Origin: Congeria kusceri
Taxonomy: Eukaryota; Mollusca; Bivalvia; Myida; Dreissenidae
DNA: 64,000 bases
Direction of reading: 5' to 3'
Assembly: GCA_027627225.1 (NCBI GenBank)
Contig: CM051034.1
Coordinates: 46,687,548-46,751,547, forward strand
Position numbers and translations under genes: made by a program. Below, piece by piece: positions 45,026-55,860 of the stretch. The notes below the pieces were generated by a model. It did no database searches and was not told the origin of the DNA. It saw only the letters and a program-made list of their open reading frames with translations. Every line of letters begins with the position of its first letter. Within the stretch, counting starts at the first letter, position 1.

Positions 45026-45434
45026 TGTAACCCAGCTGAAAAAATCCCAAGCCACAATGGGAATCGAACCCGGGACCTCCCGGTTCCTAGGCAAACGCTC
45101 TACCGCGTCGCTATAAAAGCTAGCTCATATAGCAAGGCAGTATAAGTGTCTTGTCCCTTATACATCACCCTACTACATACTCTCCCTCCATGTATGAAAT
45201 TCTTCCACGAATTTCCTTCTGCCTTGACATCTGTGGGATGTCGTACAGACCACCACAGTGGGTTATTTACGTTGGGCGCCAGTGTAACCCAGCTGAAAAA
45301 ATTCCAAGCCACAATGGGAATCGAACCCGGGACCTCCCGGTTCCTAGGCAAACGCTCTACCGCGTCGCTATAAAAGCTAACTCATATAGCGAGGCAGTAT
45401 AAGTGTCTTGTCCCTTATACATCACCCTACTACA
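45026..45434 (-). mobile_element. TRIM-type LTR retroelement with tRNA-like LTRs
   Basis: Two 152-bp direct repeats (45026-45177, 45283-45434) start TG and end CA and differ at about three positions. They are flanked by AGTA (45022-45025, 45435-45438). On the minus strand the first LTR is followed by C then TGGCGCCCAACGT, complementary to a Lys-tRNA 3' end (primer binding site, 45269-45281). The 105-bp interior ends with GGAGGGAGAG (polypurine tract) against the second LTR. There is no coding capacity, so it is a terminal-repeat retrotransposon in miniature. Each LTR carries a tRNA-like segment (A-box-like TAGCGACGCGGTAGAGCG, B-box GGGTTCGATTCCC). Confidence 0.85.
45042..45120 (-). other. tRNA-like Pol III region within LTR
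   Basis: On the minus strand TAGCGACGCGGTAGAGCG (45096-45113) is followed by GGGTTCGATTCCC (45059-45071) at tRNA spacing. The same segment recurs in the other LTR (~45299-45377). Acceptor and anticodon stems pair poorly, so it is not called a functional tRNA gene. Confidence 0.7.
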
Positions 45435-46300
45435 AGTAAGCGTTTTATTCAACCGCTTGCACTTAAGCACTTGGACGTGATACACTGCTTAGTGAATGCT
45501 ACTCTATCATGCCAAGTAACAGTAAATGTGTAATTATAACGTAATGTATTCTTATTATCAGACTCAGTCGCGAAAAATATTATTTTTCCATAAAGCTAAA
45601 CCAAATAAACTTTAAATATAAACGCAATAGGACTTCTAAAGCCCAGTGCGGTATATATAGTTCCTTACATGTCCACTGTCTTGTTTTCCCACAGGTAACC
45701 TGTGGAATGGGTTTCTAGACCGAAATTCACGCTCATGTACGTCAGATGGATCTGCCCGGCTACCCCGGTTCCCGGTGCACCACTAAGGCGCTAACCGCCA
45801 TATTTCACTCGGAAGTTGAGAGACAGCAGGGGCAGTACCCATCCACTGCCAACATGTTGTACGAACTAAAATTAGACGGACAGATCTGCCAGGGTACCCT
45901 GGTTCCCAGTGCACCACTAAGGTTCTCACTGTAATTCTGCGCCGCTGGGAAATAGAGCGAGTAATGGGACGTTACATAATTATAGTGTGAAATACAAATA
46001 CGATTGTTATAGATCTGTTTGAATTCACAGTTCAACATGCAAAAATTTAATTTATAAAATTAATAAGGCAAGAAACATACCATATTCCAGCCTAGGTCAC
46101 ACTGTCACGATTTTGGTACTGACGGTTGTCTTCGGTCGAGACTACGAGTATCAACAACACGCATACATAAGATTCCGCAGTCGATTTACCACGGTGACAG
46201 ACGAGTACAGACGATTGTTAACGTTTCTCCTAAATTTGTAGTTAGATTAAGGAAAATTTATAACAATTTATCTACGAGTAGGCAAAGAATTCTCACGCCC

Positions 46301-46866
46301 CACTATATGGCGTATCCTTTGGGTGAAATGTACATATATGCACGGCAGCTAAATATATATGTAACTGTTGTTATACAATTGTTACAGATATAACTGCAGT
46401 TACAATTTACACCGAAAGTAAAAAAAACTATGACAGTTGTCAAAAACATTATAACTGCAGTTACACCTTTTTTTCTGATTCATTTATTAATAAAATATGT
46501 ATCTTGAAATTGTTTTATGATATAAAAATTCATATTTAAATAAATAAATGCAATTTTGACAAAAAGGCATTACATAAGACCTGATTTAATTTGCCAAACA
46601 GACTTCGAACTTAAGTGTAGCATTTGTTCACAAAAATGTAACCGCGGTTGTAATGTTATGACGTTTGCCATATTTTATGACTGTTGGTATAAATTATTAC
46701 TGCAGTTATATTTGTAAATGTAACTGCCGTTACAAATGTATAACTGCAGACATAAAATTTTAACTGTGGTTAGAATTCTATAACAACAGTTACATCTATA
46801 TTTAGCTAGCAGGCGTATATGTACTTTGACCCAAACGGTACGCCATATCAAACGGTACGCCATATC
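46301..46866. mobile_element. ~565-bp MITE with ~80-bp terminal inverted repeats
   Basis: The left end ACTATATGGCGTATCCTTTGG is mirrored by ACGGTACGCCATATC at the right (duplicated once, 46833-46866). The next ~60 bp (GTACATATATGC...CAGCTAAATATA...ATGTAACTGTTGTTATA) pair as well. The interior is rich in TAACTGCAGTTA-like short palindromes. Confidence 0.85.
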
Positions 46867-47169
46867 AGTCCAGATCATTTTGGACATCACGATGCCACCT
46901 GCATAATCGTGGCACCAACGTAGGTAAACATAGTAAGTGCGTAGTTACATCGCGATAAACCGTGTAGGCAACGCGGCAAATCGTCGCATTGCCGTGGTCC
47001 ATCGTGTATATTCGTGAGTAGTCATGATAGTTGCCTTAAAAGATCCTACTGGAGTGCTTGCTTCCGAGCAAATTATCTTAAACTGGCAACATGTTTGTAG
47101 AAACTTACCGAATTTGCCTTCTGTTTGTGTGTGGTGAATTTAATTCGAGTGCACTAGAATGCTCTCTTA

Positions 47170-47810
47170 TATGGTCATCTCCCCCAGAGGACTTGTTATT
47201 TGGGTTACGAGTGCAAGTGCACGATACAGGAGACGTTCCAGAGGCGATCCTGAGTGCACTGAAATTCGCTCTTATATGGCCATCTCCCCCAGTGGACTTG
47301 TTATTTGGGTTACGAGTGCAAGTGCACAATACAGGAGACGTTCCAGAGGCGATCCTGAGTGCACTGGAATTCTCTCTTATATGGTCATCTCCTCATAAGG
47401 ACTTGTTATTTTAGTTACGAGTGCAAGTGCACGATACAAGAGACGTTCCAGAGGCGATCCTGAGTCTTTAAGTGCCCATTATGAAACACCAAGTACGCTG
47501 CGTCGGTTTAGTGTCCTAGTCTAATGCGCTAGATATGTTATTTGAGTTACGAGTGCAAGTGCACGATACAAGAGACGTTCCAGAGGCGATCCTGAGTCTT
47601 TAAGTGCCCATTATGAAACACCAAGTACGCTGCGTCGGTTTAGTGTCCTAGTCTAATGCGCTAGATATGTTATTTGAGTTACGAGTGCAAGTGCACGATA
47701 CAAGAGACGTTCCAGAGGCGATCCTGAGTCTTTAAGTGCCCGTTATGAAACACCAAGTACGCTGCGTCGGTTTAGTGTCCTAGTCTAATGCGCTAGATTT
47801 ATGTAGCTAA
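47170..47810. repeat. Composite tandem repeat, 105-bp then 132-bp units
   Basis: GTTATTTGRGTTACGAGTGC starts units at 47195, 47300, 47405, 47537 and 47669. The first two intervals are 105 bp, the rest 132 bp. All share a ~65-bp core (CACGATACARGAGACGTTCC and GAGGCGATCCTGAGT), after which the 105-bp type has GCACTGRAATTC...CATCTCCCCC and the 132-bp type has CTTTAAGTGCCC...GCGCTAGAT. The open frames at 47091-47414 are by-products. Confidence 0.92.
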
Positions 47811-49013
47811 ACGTCTACCGGGACCTCGAAAATGCGACCCCTGGGATGCGATCACTTGACCACTGATGCGCTGTTGTCGTCTTAAGTACTTCGTTTCTTA
47901 AAACCTGAACTTCAAATGGTGAATGTTTTTTCTGGTTCTATTCATCATTTCAATCATTCTAGTCTTATTGATAAATTCCTTTCTATGTGAATGTATGTCT
48001 ATCTTAAAGTTTTGCCGCCAGACGGATCGCAGGCCGGTTTCATAATGTAAAGTGGTTCACTGCAATGAGGACGTGAAGGAGAGATTTTTACATCATTACG
48101 CAATCTGATAGCGTATCGTATCATTCAGCATGGCACAAGCTTGAACACTAATCACACCATAGACGTGACCTGGCACTGATTCGAGGAATGTTTTCCCGTG
48201 AGAAATTGCAGAAAAATGTAAACAGTGGGTCGGGATTTCTCACGAACTGTTTACCTGAAATAGCAAAACTTTTTTTTCTTAACAGTACATGAATATGCAC
48301 AAATTGTAGTTTTAAAACGTGGCAGTTGCGTATGCTGTACCCTGCGCGGTATTGTGATTACTAAAAATCATGTGTATTTATCTAAACTAATATTGGTTGA
48401 AATCACGCTTTAATACACATTAATAAGCGAATTGTAATTCATGCACTAAATTAAAAAACGAAACTGAAACGTTTATAAATAAATATAAAAAAAAGCATTT
48501 CATAGAGAATACACATTTTGTATGTCGTAATGTAGAACGGGCCGCAAATGTTCTTTAATGCTCAGTTACTTGATGGGGACTTTCCCGCGATTCTGACATA
48601 ACATGGAACCAATTCAATTACATGTACAATACATTTACACTGCCTAAACATGCGTTATTTAGCGTAACCATACAAATGTTTTATGGACACATAGGTTTCT
48701 TAACCTGAAAAGGAACCTATTTGAAAGGCCGAACACATGTATAATACATCCATATTTTACTAAAGAGACCTAGAGCTGGTTCAACAAAGAACAACTATTA
48801 CTAAACGTACACGAATCACTTCAATACTTTTGTTTAAGCTAAGCCGACGTTCAGATACGCACACTGTAGCGGTTGCTGACGCGCATGATCATCAAGTAAC
48901 GAGACCAGGTTTGTGAAGTTGGCACGCCTAACGAGACCTATCTAAACTTTAATCGAGGAGCCTAAAGCCCAGATGCTTTTCTGGCTTCAGACAGTGCTCA
49001 TCTGTATAGAAAC
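47811..49013. other. Upstream region of the C1q gene
   Basis: No repeat family or clear TATA box recognised. Confidence 0.45.
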
Positions 49014-52000
49014 ATGCAGTGTGTCGGTGAGTTATTGCTGGTGTGGCTGGTGCTGTCGGCTCCAGATGCATCCCGGGCGCTCTCTCTAGAACCCAGGTAC
49101 AACTCCCAGTTCCAGTACGACGAACAGCTTCTGGAGAAGATGATCCGCATGGAGGGGGAAATGGACAAGTGGGAAACACGGATGAATGAAAAACTCGAGC
49201 AGATAGCAAGCGTGCAAGAACAGGTTAACCAACTGACGGAATCGTTGTCTAAGACGTACTTTAACCTGACGGACTTGCATTCAAAGACTGACATTCAAAT
49301 ACATCAGTTCATCGAGAATTTCAAGTCTGATGAGTTTAGTTTAAACATATTATAGTAACTTGAGCTAGAGCTAATAAATCTGTAATCGTTGGAATATTAT
49401 ATTGTCATTTAAACTGGTAAGCCGAACATACAGATATTAGTAATGTTGATAAAAGGAAATACCTCTGTGTTATATCTAACATCAGTTATCGATACAAATA
49501 ACATTTGTTCGTAAAATATCCAGACAAACTTACTGCTTTTTTTGTAAATGAACGGTAAGAAAAATGTAATATGAAGCAATTTATTTGTTCCTAAATAATT
49601 TGTATAGTTTCGTCAGTCTGTTTGTGTATGAGATTCGCGTTACGCACCCTGGTGTTTATTTCAGCTTGATTGCATCGAAAGCCTTAGGCTTATAGAGATA
49701 TTCTCGAGTCCGTTTCCTGGGTAGAACCAGTACTTGGTGTCTTTGGGGGAGATCGTGAGAACGCTCCCCGGGTGGGGATCGAACCCGGGACCTCCCGATC
49801 GCTAGGCGGACACCATATCCACTACGCCACCGCGACCACCCTGGTGTTGAACAGCGAAGTACATTACCCTAGGAACGCACTATGATGTCAACCCAACTTC
49901 GGTGTTGAACACCATAGTGCGTTCGATTTTGAGTGTTACTTATACTAACAGTAACAACAAAGAGCGTTGCAGAGGTACATCATCGTCGTCGTCGTCATCA
50001 TCATCATTATCATCATCATCATTATCATCATCATATCATCATCAGTAATATTATCATCATAACAATCATCTCTTTATTTTCTGTTTTCTATAACATGCTT
50101 ATTTGTTGAATGTTTTTTTTAGTAATTTGCGTACATGCAGTTCATAACTGATATACTGGGCCAAATTGCTAAGGCCGAAATAAAATACTGTTTGTTTCCC
50201 CTCCCGCGACCCATGCTAATAAAGGGTGGGTTGGTAGGTCGGAAAAATATTTATTTTTATACACAATAAGTCATTTTCATTCATGTTTTCCTTATGTTCG
50301 AAATGTTACGTTTAGTATAAATTCTTGATATGTTCGTTGTAGTAGATTAATAACGTTCTGCTTATGTTCTAATTACCTTACAATAATGTATCAAAATTGA
50401 ACAAACAATAACATACGTTAAAAACAAGAGCGTTAATAATAAAAACCTGTTAAAACTAAGGAGTAATAGTGTGACGTTGCAATTTGCCGGGCATCCAAAA
50501 CAGAACGCTGTTAGCAACAGCCATAGCAACGGTGACTGTCAAACTGCGGCAAGCAGTTTGTAGCTCAAAAGCGTGTTACACGCTTAGCACGTGGATAGTG
50601 TTTAAAAGCATCAATATGTAATACTGTATCGGAACAACGCAAATGCTAGAGCATAAATGAATTAGCATTCTATGCAAATAAAAACAAATAGGACACTGTT
50701 CAATAATAATAAGAAAGCAACAGAACATTTTTGATAAATTAAAATAAAAAGAAAAGGCGCTGAAGTTTATTTACTTTCATTTTTGACAAGGACTAACTTT
50801 TATTCAAATGTTGCCTCAGCCAAAGTTTTTGCATAATTCTAATCCGTGTGCATTGATGAGTTTGAATAACACTTTCGTTAATTATTACTAGATCTAGTTA
50901 TGTTGTTTTTTTTAACAAAATAAGACGTTTGACGCGATCAGTTTGTCGAGTTACATGACGTCGTAATTCATATTTTAAGTAAACGGTTCCTTTCACCACA
51001 ATTCACCAAAATTATTATAGTTATTTATATTTATGTATATTTATTTATTTATTTACTATTCTTATTTGTAGTAATTTATTACAAACGCGGCTGTTAAAAA
51101 CAGGCATATCTGTAACAAAATACATACCTAACGCAAATGTGTTAGAAATGACTTGCACCTTTACCAATTAAAATTAGAATGAGGACGTGATGAACTTTCT
51201 AACGACGACGCTCATTTGCTTGTGGAAATTTTATGCGTTCTCATTGGCTGACTGCTCGGATCTTGTTAATCTGACTCCTCCTGCGTCAAGATTTTATCGA
51301 TAATGGACACTTGCTGCATAAAGGCGAGTTTGTTAATTGCCGGTGGGCGTTCTTTGTCTTTAAAAAAAAACATGCATATGCGAGCGGAAATGGTTGCGCC
51401 CTAGAATCTGACACTGAAAGTTATGGCGTCTTTTTCGTAAAAGCATGCGTCAAAATACGCCGAATTACGCATTGCCGAGAACTGGTCGTTTAAAGTCATT
51501 ATATAAGCGTCTTTTGAAAGTAAGATTTGTACGCGCTATTGGATTCTTTTTAAGGATTCGCACCCCTCATTTTCACACACAAATAAAATAAAATATTATT
51601 TTCTTTGGTCTATAAAATTGTGTGGGTCGCGGCGATTTTGCTGGGTCGGTCGCGGGAGGGAAAACAAACAATATTTTATTTTAGGCCTAAACCGCCACTT
51701 TTGTATTGCATATATTTCCATCAATTGTTACTCTTGTATTTTCCAAATTTTAGTTTTGATGTGGCTTTCCATCTTTTTTCAATTAACCTTAACATGGGAT
51801 GTAAAAGGACTCGCACGTGACCAATTCGTGATGATGATGATTATGATCTGATGATGCTGGTGATGATGCTTATGATGATGATGTTTGATATCATCTGAAA
51901 TTGTCGAAATGATGATGTACATAAACTACCCAACTGCGTTCCGTTTCCCCAATTATATGTACCACTGCAACGCACTTTGGTGCTGACCAAAAAGCGAACG

Positions 52001-52548
52001 CACTTTGGTGTTGAACACCGAAGTTGGGTTGACACCAAAGTGCGTTGCTACATAGAAACAGATTGAATAATTTATAACTTTTACACGTACACAAACTATA
52101 ATGATTTATGGAACTGAATATTACAGAAACAGGCGCGACTCCGAACGTCTTGTTCAAGGCAAGGCGAGTTCAGAACGAGACTCCTTCTACTCAAGAAGTC
52201 ATCGTGTTTAAGGATGTGCTTTACAACTTCGGTTCCGGGTACGACAGTTCAAGTGGCGTCTTCACGACACCTGTGAATGTTACTTACCTTTTTACAGCTC
52301 GGTTGTTGTCCACAAGCGGCGGATCAGTGTTCTTTGAAATAAACGTCGACGGAAGCATGAATTCGAACGGCGCCTTGTATAATCATAACGGTTGGAGCTA
52401 TGCTACGGCAGATTCCGTAGTCCGTTTGTTACCCGGGCAAAAAGTTTGTATAAAGTCGTTATATTCGAACGAGATGTCGAATGCTGGGCTACTTGATTTA
52501 TTAAACTCGAAAAGCAATGAATTTACAGGAGTACTGCTGCACTTCTAG
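49014..52548 (+). CDS. Secreted C1q-domain-containing protein
   Basis: The first coding segment (49014-~49340) starts MQCVGELLLVWLVLSAPDASRA, a signal peptide likely cut after residue 22. A coiled coil follows (about residues 38-105; LLEKMIRMEGEMDKWETRM, LEQIASVQEQVNQLTESL) with one NLT sequon. The last exon (from ~52127) carries a complete C1q/TNF-like domain: VLFKARRV near the start, VFKDVLYNFGSGYD, GVFTTPVNVTYLF, FEINVDG, LLPGQKVCI, and the closing FTGVLLHF before TAG. This is the usual build of bivalve C1q lectin-like recognition proteins, which form trimers and are secreted to haemolymph. The donor is not settled: the first frame closes at 49355, and a phase-1 donor at 49339 (GTTTAA) is weak, so a further small exon may lie between. 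The intron holds a SINE and a foldback element. Confidence 0.82.
49657..49836 (-). mobile_element. tRNA-derived SINE with 12-bp target duplication
   Basis: Flanked by CACCCTGGTGTT at 49645-49656 and 49837-49848. On the minus strand it runs from a tRNA-like head (GGTCGCGGTGGCGTAGTGG, A box; GGGTTCGATCCCC, B box) to a central domain (CCAAGTACTGGTTCTACCCA, GGAAACGGACTCGAGA) and a tail with GCCTAAGGCTTTCGATGCAA. Degenerate relatives lie at 8915-8990 and 59017-59180. The layout resembles SINE families with a conserved central domain known across molluscs. Confidence 0.88.
49866..50065 (+). mobile_element. Foldback element, left arm, with (CAT)n
   Basis: GAACGCACTATG and CATAGTGCGTTC (49874-49924) enclose a TGTCAACCCAACTTCGGTGT loop. 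GCGTTGCAGAGGTACATCATCG and a (CAT/CGT)n run (49979-50065) follow. The right arm at 51828-52045 is its inverted counterpart. Confidence 0.75.
50066..51827. other. C1q intron interior
   Basis: AT-rich sequence between the two foldback arms. Open frames (51311-51493, 51605-51851) have no recognised domain. No transposase seen. Confidence 0.4.
51828..52045 (-). mobile_element. Foldback element, right arm, with (GAT)n
   Basis: A (GAT)n run (51828-51890) is followed by GCGAACGCACTTTGGTGTTGAACACC and GAAGTTGGGTTGACACCAAAGTGCGTTGC, which fold into a hairpin and are the inverse of the left arm at 49866. Confidence 0.75.
52127..52548 (+). CDS. C1q gene terminal exon (C1q domain)
   Basis: The acceptor is ATTACAG at 52120-52126 (phase 1), with an alternative AG at 52131-52132 also in phase 1. 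The domain spans about 130 residues to the stop at 52546-52548, the normal C1q length. The upstream ATG at 52108 in the same frame is probably intronic. Confidence 0.88.
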
Positions 52549-52974
52549 ATGCATTAATATTCGTTTCTTATAAGCTTTATTGTCGCAAGTGTATTGTACT
52601 ACTATATGGCATGATTCCATGTGTCTTGAACTACATTTCATGAAAGGTGTGTATCGTCTTGATAAAACGATAAGTTCTTGATGGGAAAATAATTCGTAAA
52701 TGAATGCTACTTATTATACTAACTAATGTAAAAGTAGTTTTCCCAGTTTTTTCCAGGTTTTGCTCACAAAGTATGTAATGTTGCCTGTTGAGGTCGTGTC
52801 GCGTCTGCCTGTCGATAGTGTTAAGGTTTCTTGTGAGAAGCACAAACTACAAAGTGGTAAATTTCTGGTATGTTTCTGATAAATAAGCAAACAAAATATT
52901 AGCAAACTTGATAGAGTTTATATTTCCTATTATTTTATCATTGTGTAAAAGTATTATTGTGACTGACTGTCCTG

Positions 52975-53375
52975 CCCGTGAATTAATTCTAGCGAGGATA
53001 ACACACAGAGAGTGAATCATTCTGAAAATAGCGCGCGGTAAAGTTGTGTTAATACACACGCATCAATTAGCGCTCGGAGAAACCTAAACCCGAGAATTTC
53101 AATAAATGATGAATTTATATTTATAAACTTACTGTGCATGTTACTTTATATTTGAATTGTGGTTGCGTTTTATTAAGAATTATTTATAATTGCACCTTTT
53201 TATCAACTTCACCAGTATATGTTATTCAAGGTATAACAATGTTCAACATCTTTATATTAGTAAAATGTGGTGAAAGAAGTCTCGTAAATACGTCGACATG
53301 TTATTCATGTTACTTTAGCTTCATTTGCGTAGCATGAAAACACTATGCGCAATACTAATGATACATATAGTATAT
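52975..53375. repeat. Duplicated intron segment, copy 2 (left part)
   Basis: ATTCTAGCGAGGA, TCATTCTGAAAATAGCGCGCGG, ACACACGCATCAATTAGCGCTCGGAGAA and GCGTAGCATGAAAACACTATGCG match 36800-37040 in the C76-like intron, in the same order. Confidence 0.8.
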
Positions 53376-53377
53376 TA

Positions 53378-54222
53378 TTATGCCCCCCTTCAAAGAAGTG
53401 GGTGTATATTGCTTTGCACCTGTCCGTCGGTCGGTCGGTCGGTCGGTCGGTCAGATGGTCGGTCGATCTATCCATAGACCATTTCGTTTCCGCACGATAT
53501 CTAGAGAACGCTTTGACCTACGATCATTTAAGTTGGTATGCTGGTTACTTGGAAGGAAGGAAGACGCCTATTGATTTTGAGGTCAACAGGTCAAAGGTCA
53601 AGGTCACAGAGGCTTGTAACATGAAATTCGTTTCCGAACGATATCTAGAGAACGCTTTGACCTACGATCATTTAAGTTGTTATGCTGGTTACTTGGGATG
53701 AAAGGAATTTTGAGGTCAACAGGTCAAAGGTCAAGGTGACAGAGGCTTGTAACATGAACACTGTTTCCTTCTAGACCATTTCGTTTCCGCATGATATGTA
53801 GAATACGCTTTGACCTACGATCATCCAAGTTGGTATGCTGGTTACTCGGGAGGAAAGGAAGACGCCTATCAATGTTGAGGTCTACAGGTGAAAGGTCAAG
53901 GTCACAGTGGCTTGTAACATGAAAACTGTTTTCTCCGTAGACCATTTTGTTTCCGCAGGATATGTATAGATGTTTTGGCCTATTTGATATTTAAATAATA
54001 CAGAAAACAGGTATCCTTTTAAAATAGACTGTAAAAATAAATCCATAATTATTCTCTATCTTTTCTTTCAGCTTTATATTTACTTTCGAAAGCATCAACT
54101 TTAATTTCCTCCCCATGTGTTAATGTGCACATACAATATTACAAAAAATTCTTAACAATTTCACATATTGACGACTTGGCTGCAAGTCAGGTGGGCATAC
54201 ATGTTTTACAAACATCTCTTGT
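53378..54222 (+). mobile_element. Pearl/HINE-like element, TTATGCCCCC family
   Basis: The head TTATGCCCCCCTTCAAAGAAGTGGGTGTATATTG (53379-53412), a (GGTC)n run (53425-53465), three ~165-bp cores (TTTCGTTTCCGCACGATATCTAGAGAACGC..., AGGTCAAAGGTCAAGGTCACAG), and a right end hairpin ATGTTTTACAAACAT followed by CTCTTGTTT (~54200-54222). It lies between the two halves of the duplicated intron segment. Confidence 0.8.
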
Positions 54223-54264
54223 TTAACATAACTATGTACACTTGTCTGATATATTTATAATAAT

Positions 54265-54700
54265 TTTCATTCGTTCCCGCTATTATTTTCTGACAATGTT
54301 AATTTGTTAAATTTGGCTGACAAATTCATGTATCAATTATGCTTACGTAAATTACTAGTATTTAGGTTAATCATGTATCACTGGTGAAAACATGGGGCGG
54401 TATATGACCGGTTTGTTCACGATACAGATATCAATAATGATTTAGTTTATCTCAAATTAATTTTGGGGCCGATACGTTTTCTTATGGTGTCCGAAAAATC
54501 GAGTGTCCGGGAAGTCTCTTTAGTAGGGACCGAACAATCTGGGGTCCGAGAAGTCTCCTTAGTAGGGACCGAAACATTTGGGAAGTCACGTAACCGATCA
54601 TCTTGGTCCTCTTGTATTATATTTGGGGCATAAAATGACATCTCAATATTAATTTCAACGCCGATTGTCTTTAAAAAAAAAAAGACATTTCTTGTGTATA
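54265..54700. repeat. Duplicated intron segment, copy 2 (right part)
   Basis: Matches 39200-39630. Within it, GTCTCYTTAGTAGGGACCGAA is repeated twice here (54511-54560) but not in the other copy. Confidence 0.88.
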
Positions 54701-55860
54701 GTCATTTCCTGTGCTTTCTTATTTAAGTGATTATTTGCACACTGATGTTCAAAGATGATTTTCGCCAGTTACTTTCTTGTCAAGAGAGTGTTTTATCCAG
54801 AATGTTTTTCAACGTGGTATCCAAGAACAATTCGAATCATACGCTGGAAATGTTGCATAAATATTTTTCTAGTGCTTACGTTCGTGCGTGTTCGATGAAG
54901 GAGAATACGTTTTGTGACAGACTATGACAGGATTCTTTATTAACTCTGGACACTTAATACAACTGAAGAGGTCTTTCTTTTTGGCTCGCGGATCGGTGAG
55001 TTTCATTTCAAAAACTGATTTAGAATTGTTATGCATTTTGTTTTGCTCATAGAACTTGTGTAGCAATATGGCTCAACTAACATTTTTATGGAAATAGGCA
55101 TGTATTATCTATTTGGGCAATATCCCGATGTATCTTCGAATATACAAATACATATATAATGTATATACATAATGAACGCGAGTAATATTAGTTATATTTT
55201 AATTATTTACTGTATTTCAGTAATGCACCTTTCAATATTCCCCCCCCCCCCGGGGGGAGCGGCGTGCATATACTGGACTTTAGACTGAAAGCGATTCCCG
55301 ACAGGCATTTGACATTCCGAATGATTCCGGGTCCCGGTGTAATAGACTGGTCGGATTTTAGATCCCGGTAATAAAGGCCCTCAGGCCATTTGATAAACAT
55401 AAAGCATCTCCCACTGATGGGATTTAGACAAGTATGCTTGGCTCTAAGGTGGGGAATTAGACCCCCCAAAATAACATTTGTCAAATTCCCCTGGATCAGC
55501 ATTAGGAAAATATGGATATTTGCATAATATCTATTGTTTATTTAACTATATAGATTAGCAGAAAGTATACCTTTTTTTAGTTTAAAATCTTACATTTAAA
55601 GATTTGAATCTTAAGTGAAAAAATAAGCTAAACTTAAGATGTTTATAGAATATGGCCCCAGGACAGATATAATGATTTTTAACCCAATAATTTAGAAAAT
55701 CGTGATATAATGTTTTTTAACCCAATAATTTTGAAAATCGTGAAACACACTTTTAACGGAAAAAAGTCCTCATTTGCTTGGATGTGATTAGGCTTAGGTG
55801 GATTTTCTTGATAAAAAATCTGCATTTCCATTAGAAAATTGCAACTGTATTGTACACGAA
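54701..55860. other. Intergenic with a C-run hairpin
   Basis: A small open frame (54727-54927) has no recognised domain. A run of 14 C followed by GGGGGGAG lies at 55240-55260. A GATTCCSGG/CCCGGT-rich segment (55300-55380) repeats loosely. No gene called. Confidence 0.4.

Larger units (their letters stand above)
44983..45975 (+). pseudogene. Decayed copy of C76-like exons 2 and 3
   Basis: The copy of exon 2 is 44983-45022, 40 bases like the parent, between TTTCAG and a GT donor. The copy of exon 3 starts near 45710 with parent-like sequence but has TAG (45716-45718) where the parent has TTG, then PGYPGSRCTTKALTAIF, in which the residue before Cys is Arg instead of Gln. A second partial copy of the same core follows at ~45878-45970 (GATCTGCCAGGGTACCCTGG...). 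Intron sequence between exons 2 and 3 also matches (ATGCCAAGTA-ACAGTAAATG). Exons 1 and 4-7 were not found nearby. Confidence 0.85.

Noticed and set aside
45026..45434. A pair of functional tRNA genes
   Set aside because: A- and B-box text is good but acceptor and anticodon stems do not pair, and both copies sit inside identical LTRs.
48949..49294. Minus-strand open frames over C1q exon 1
   Set aside because: The plus strand has a signal peptide and coiled coil leading to a C1q domain. The minus frames have no such logic.
49740..49836. Functional tRNA gene
   Set aside because: It is the head of a SINE with a clear 12-bp target duplication and a non-tRNA body.
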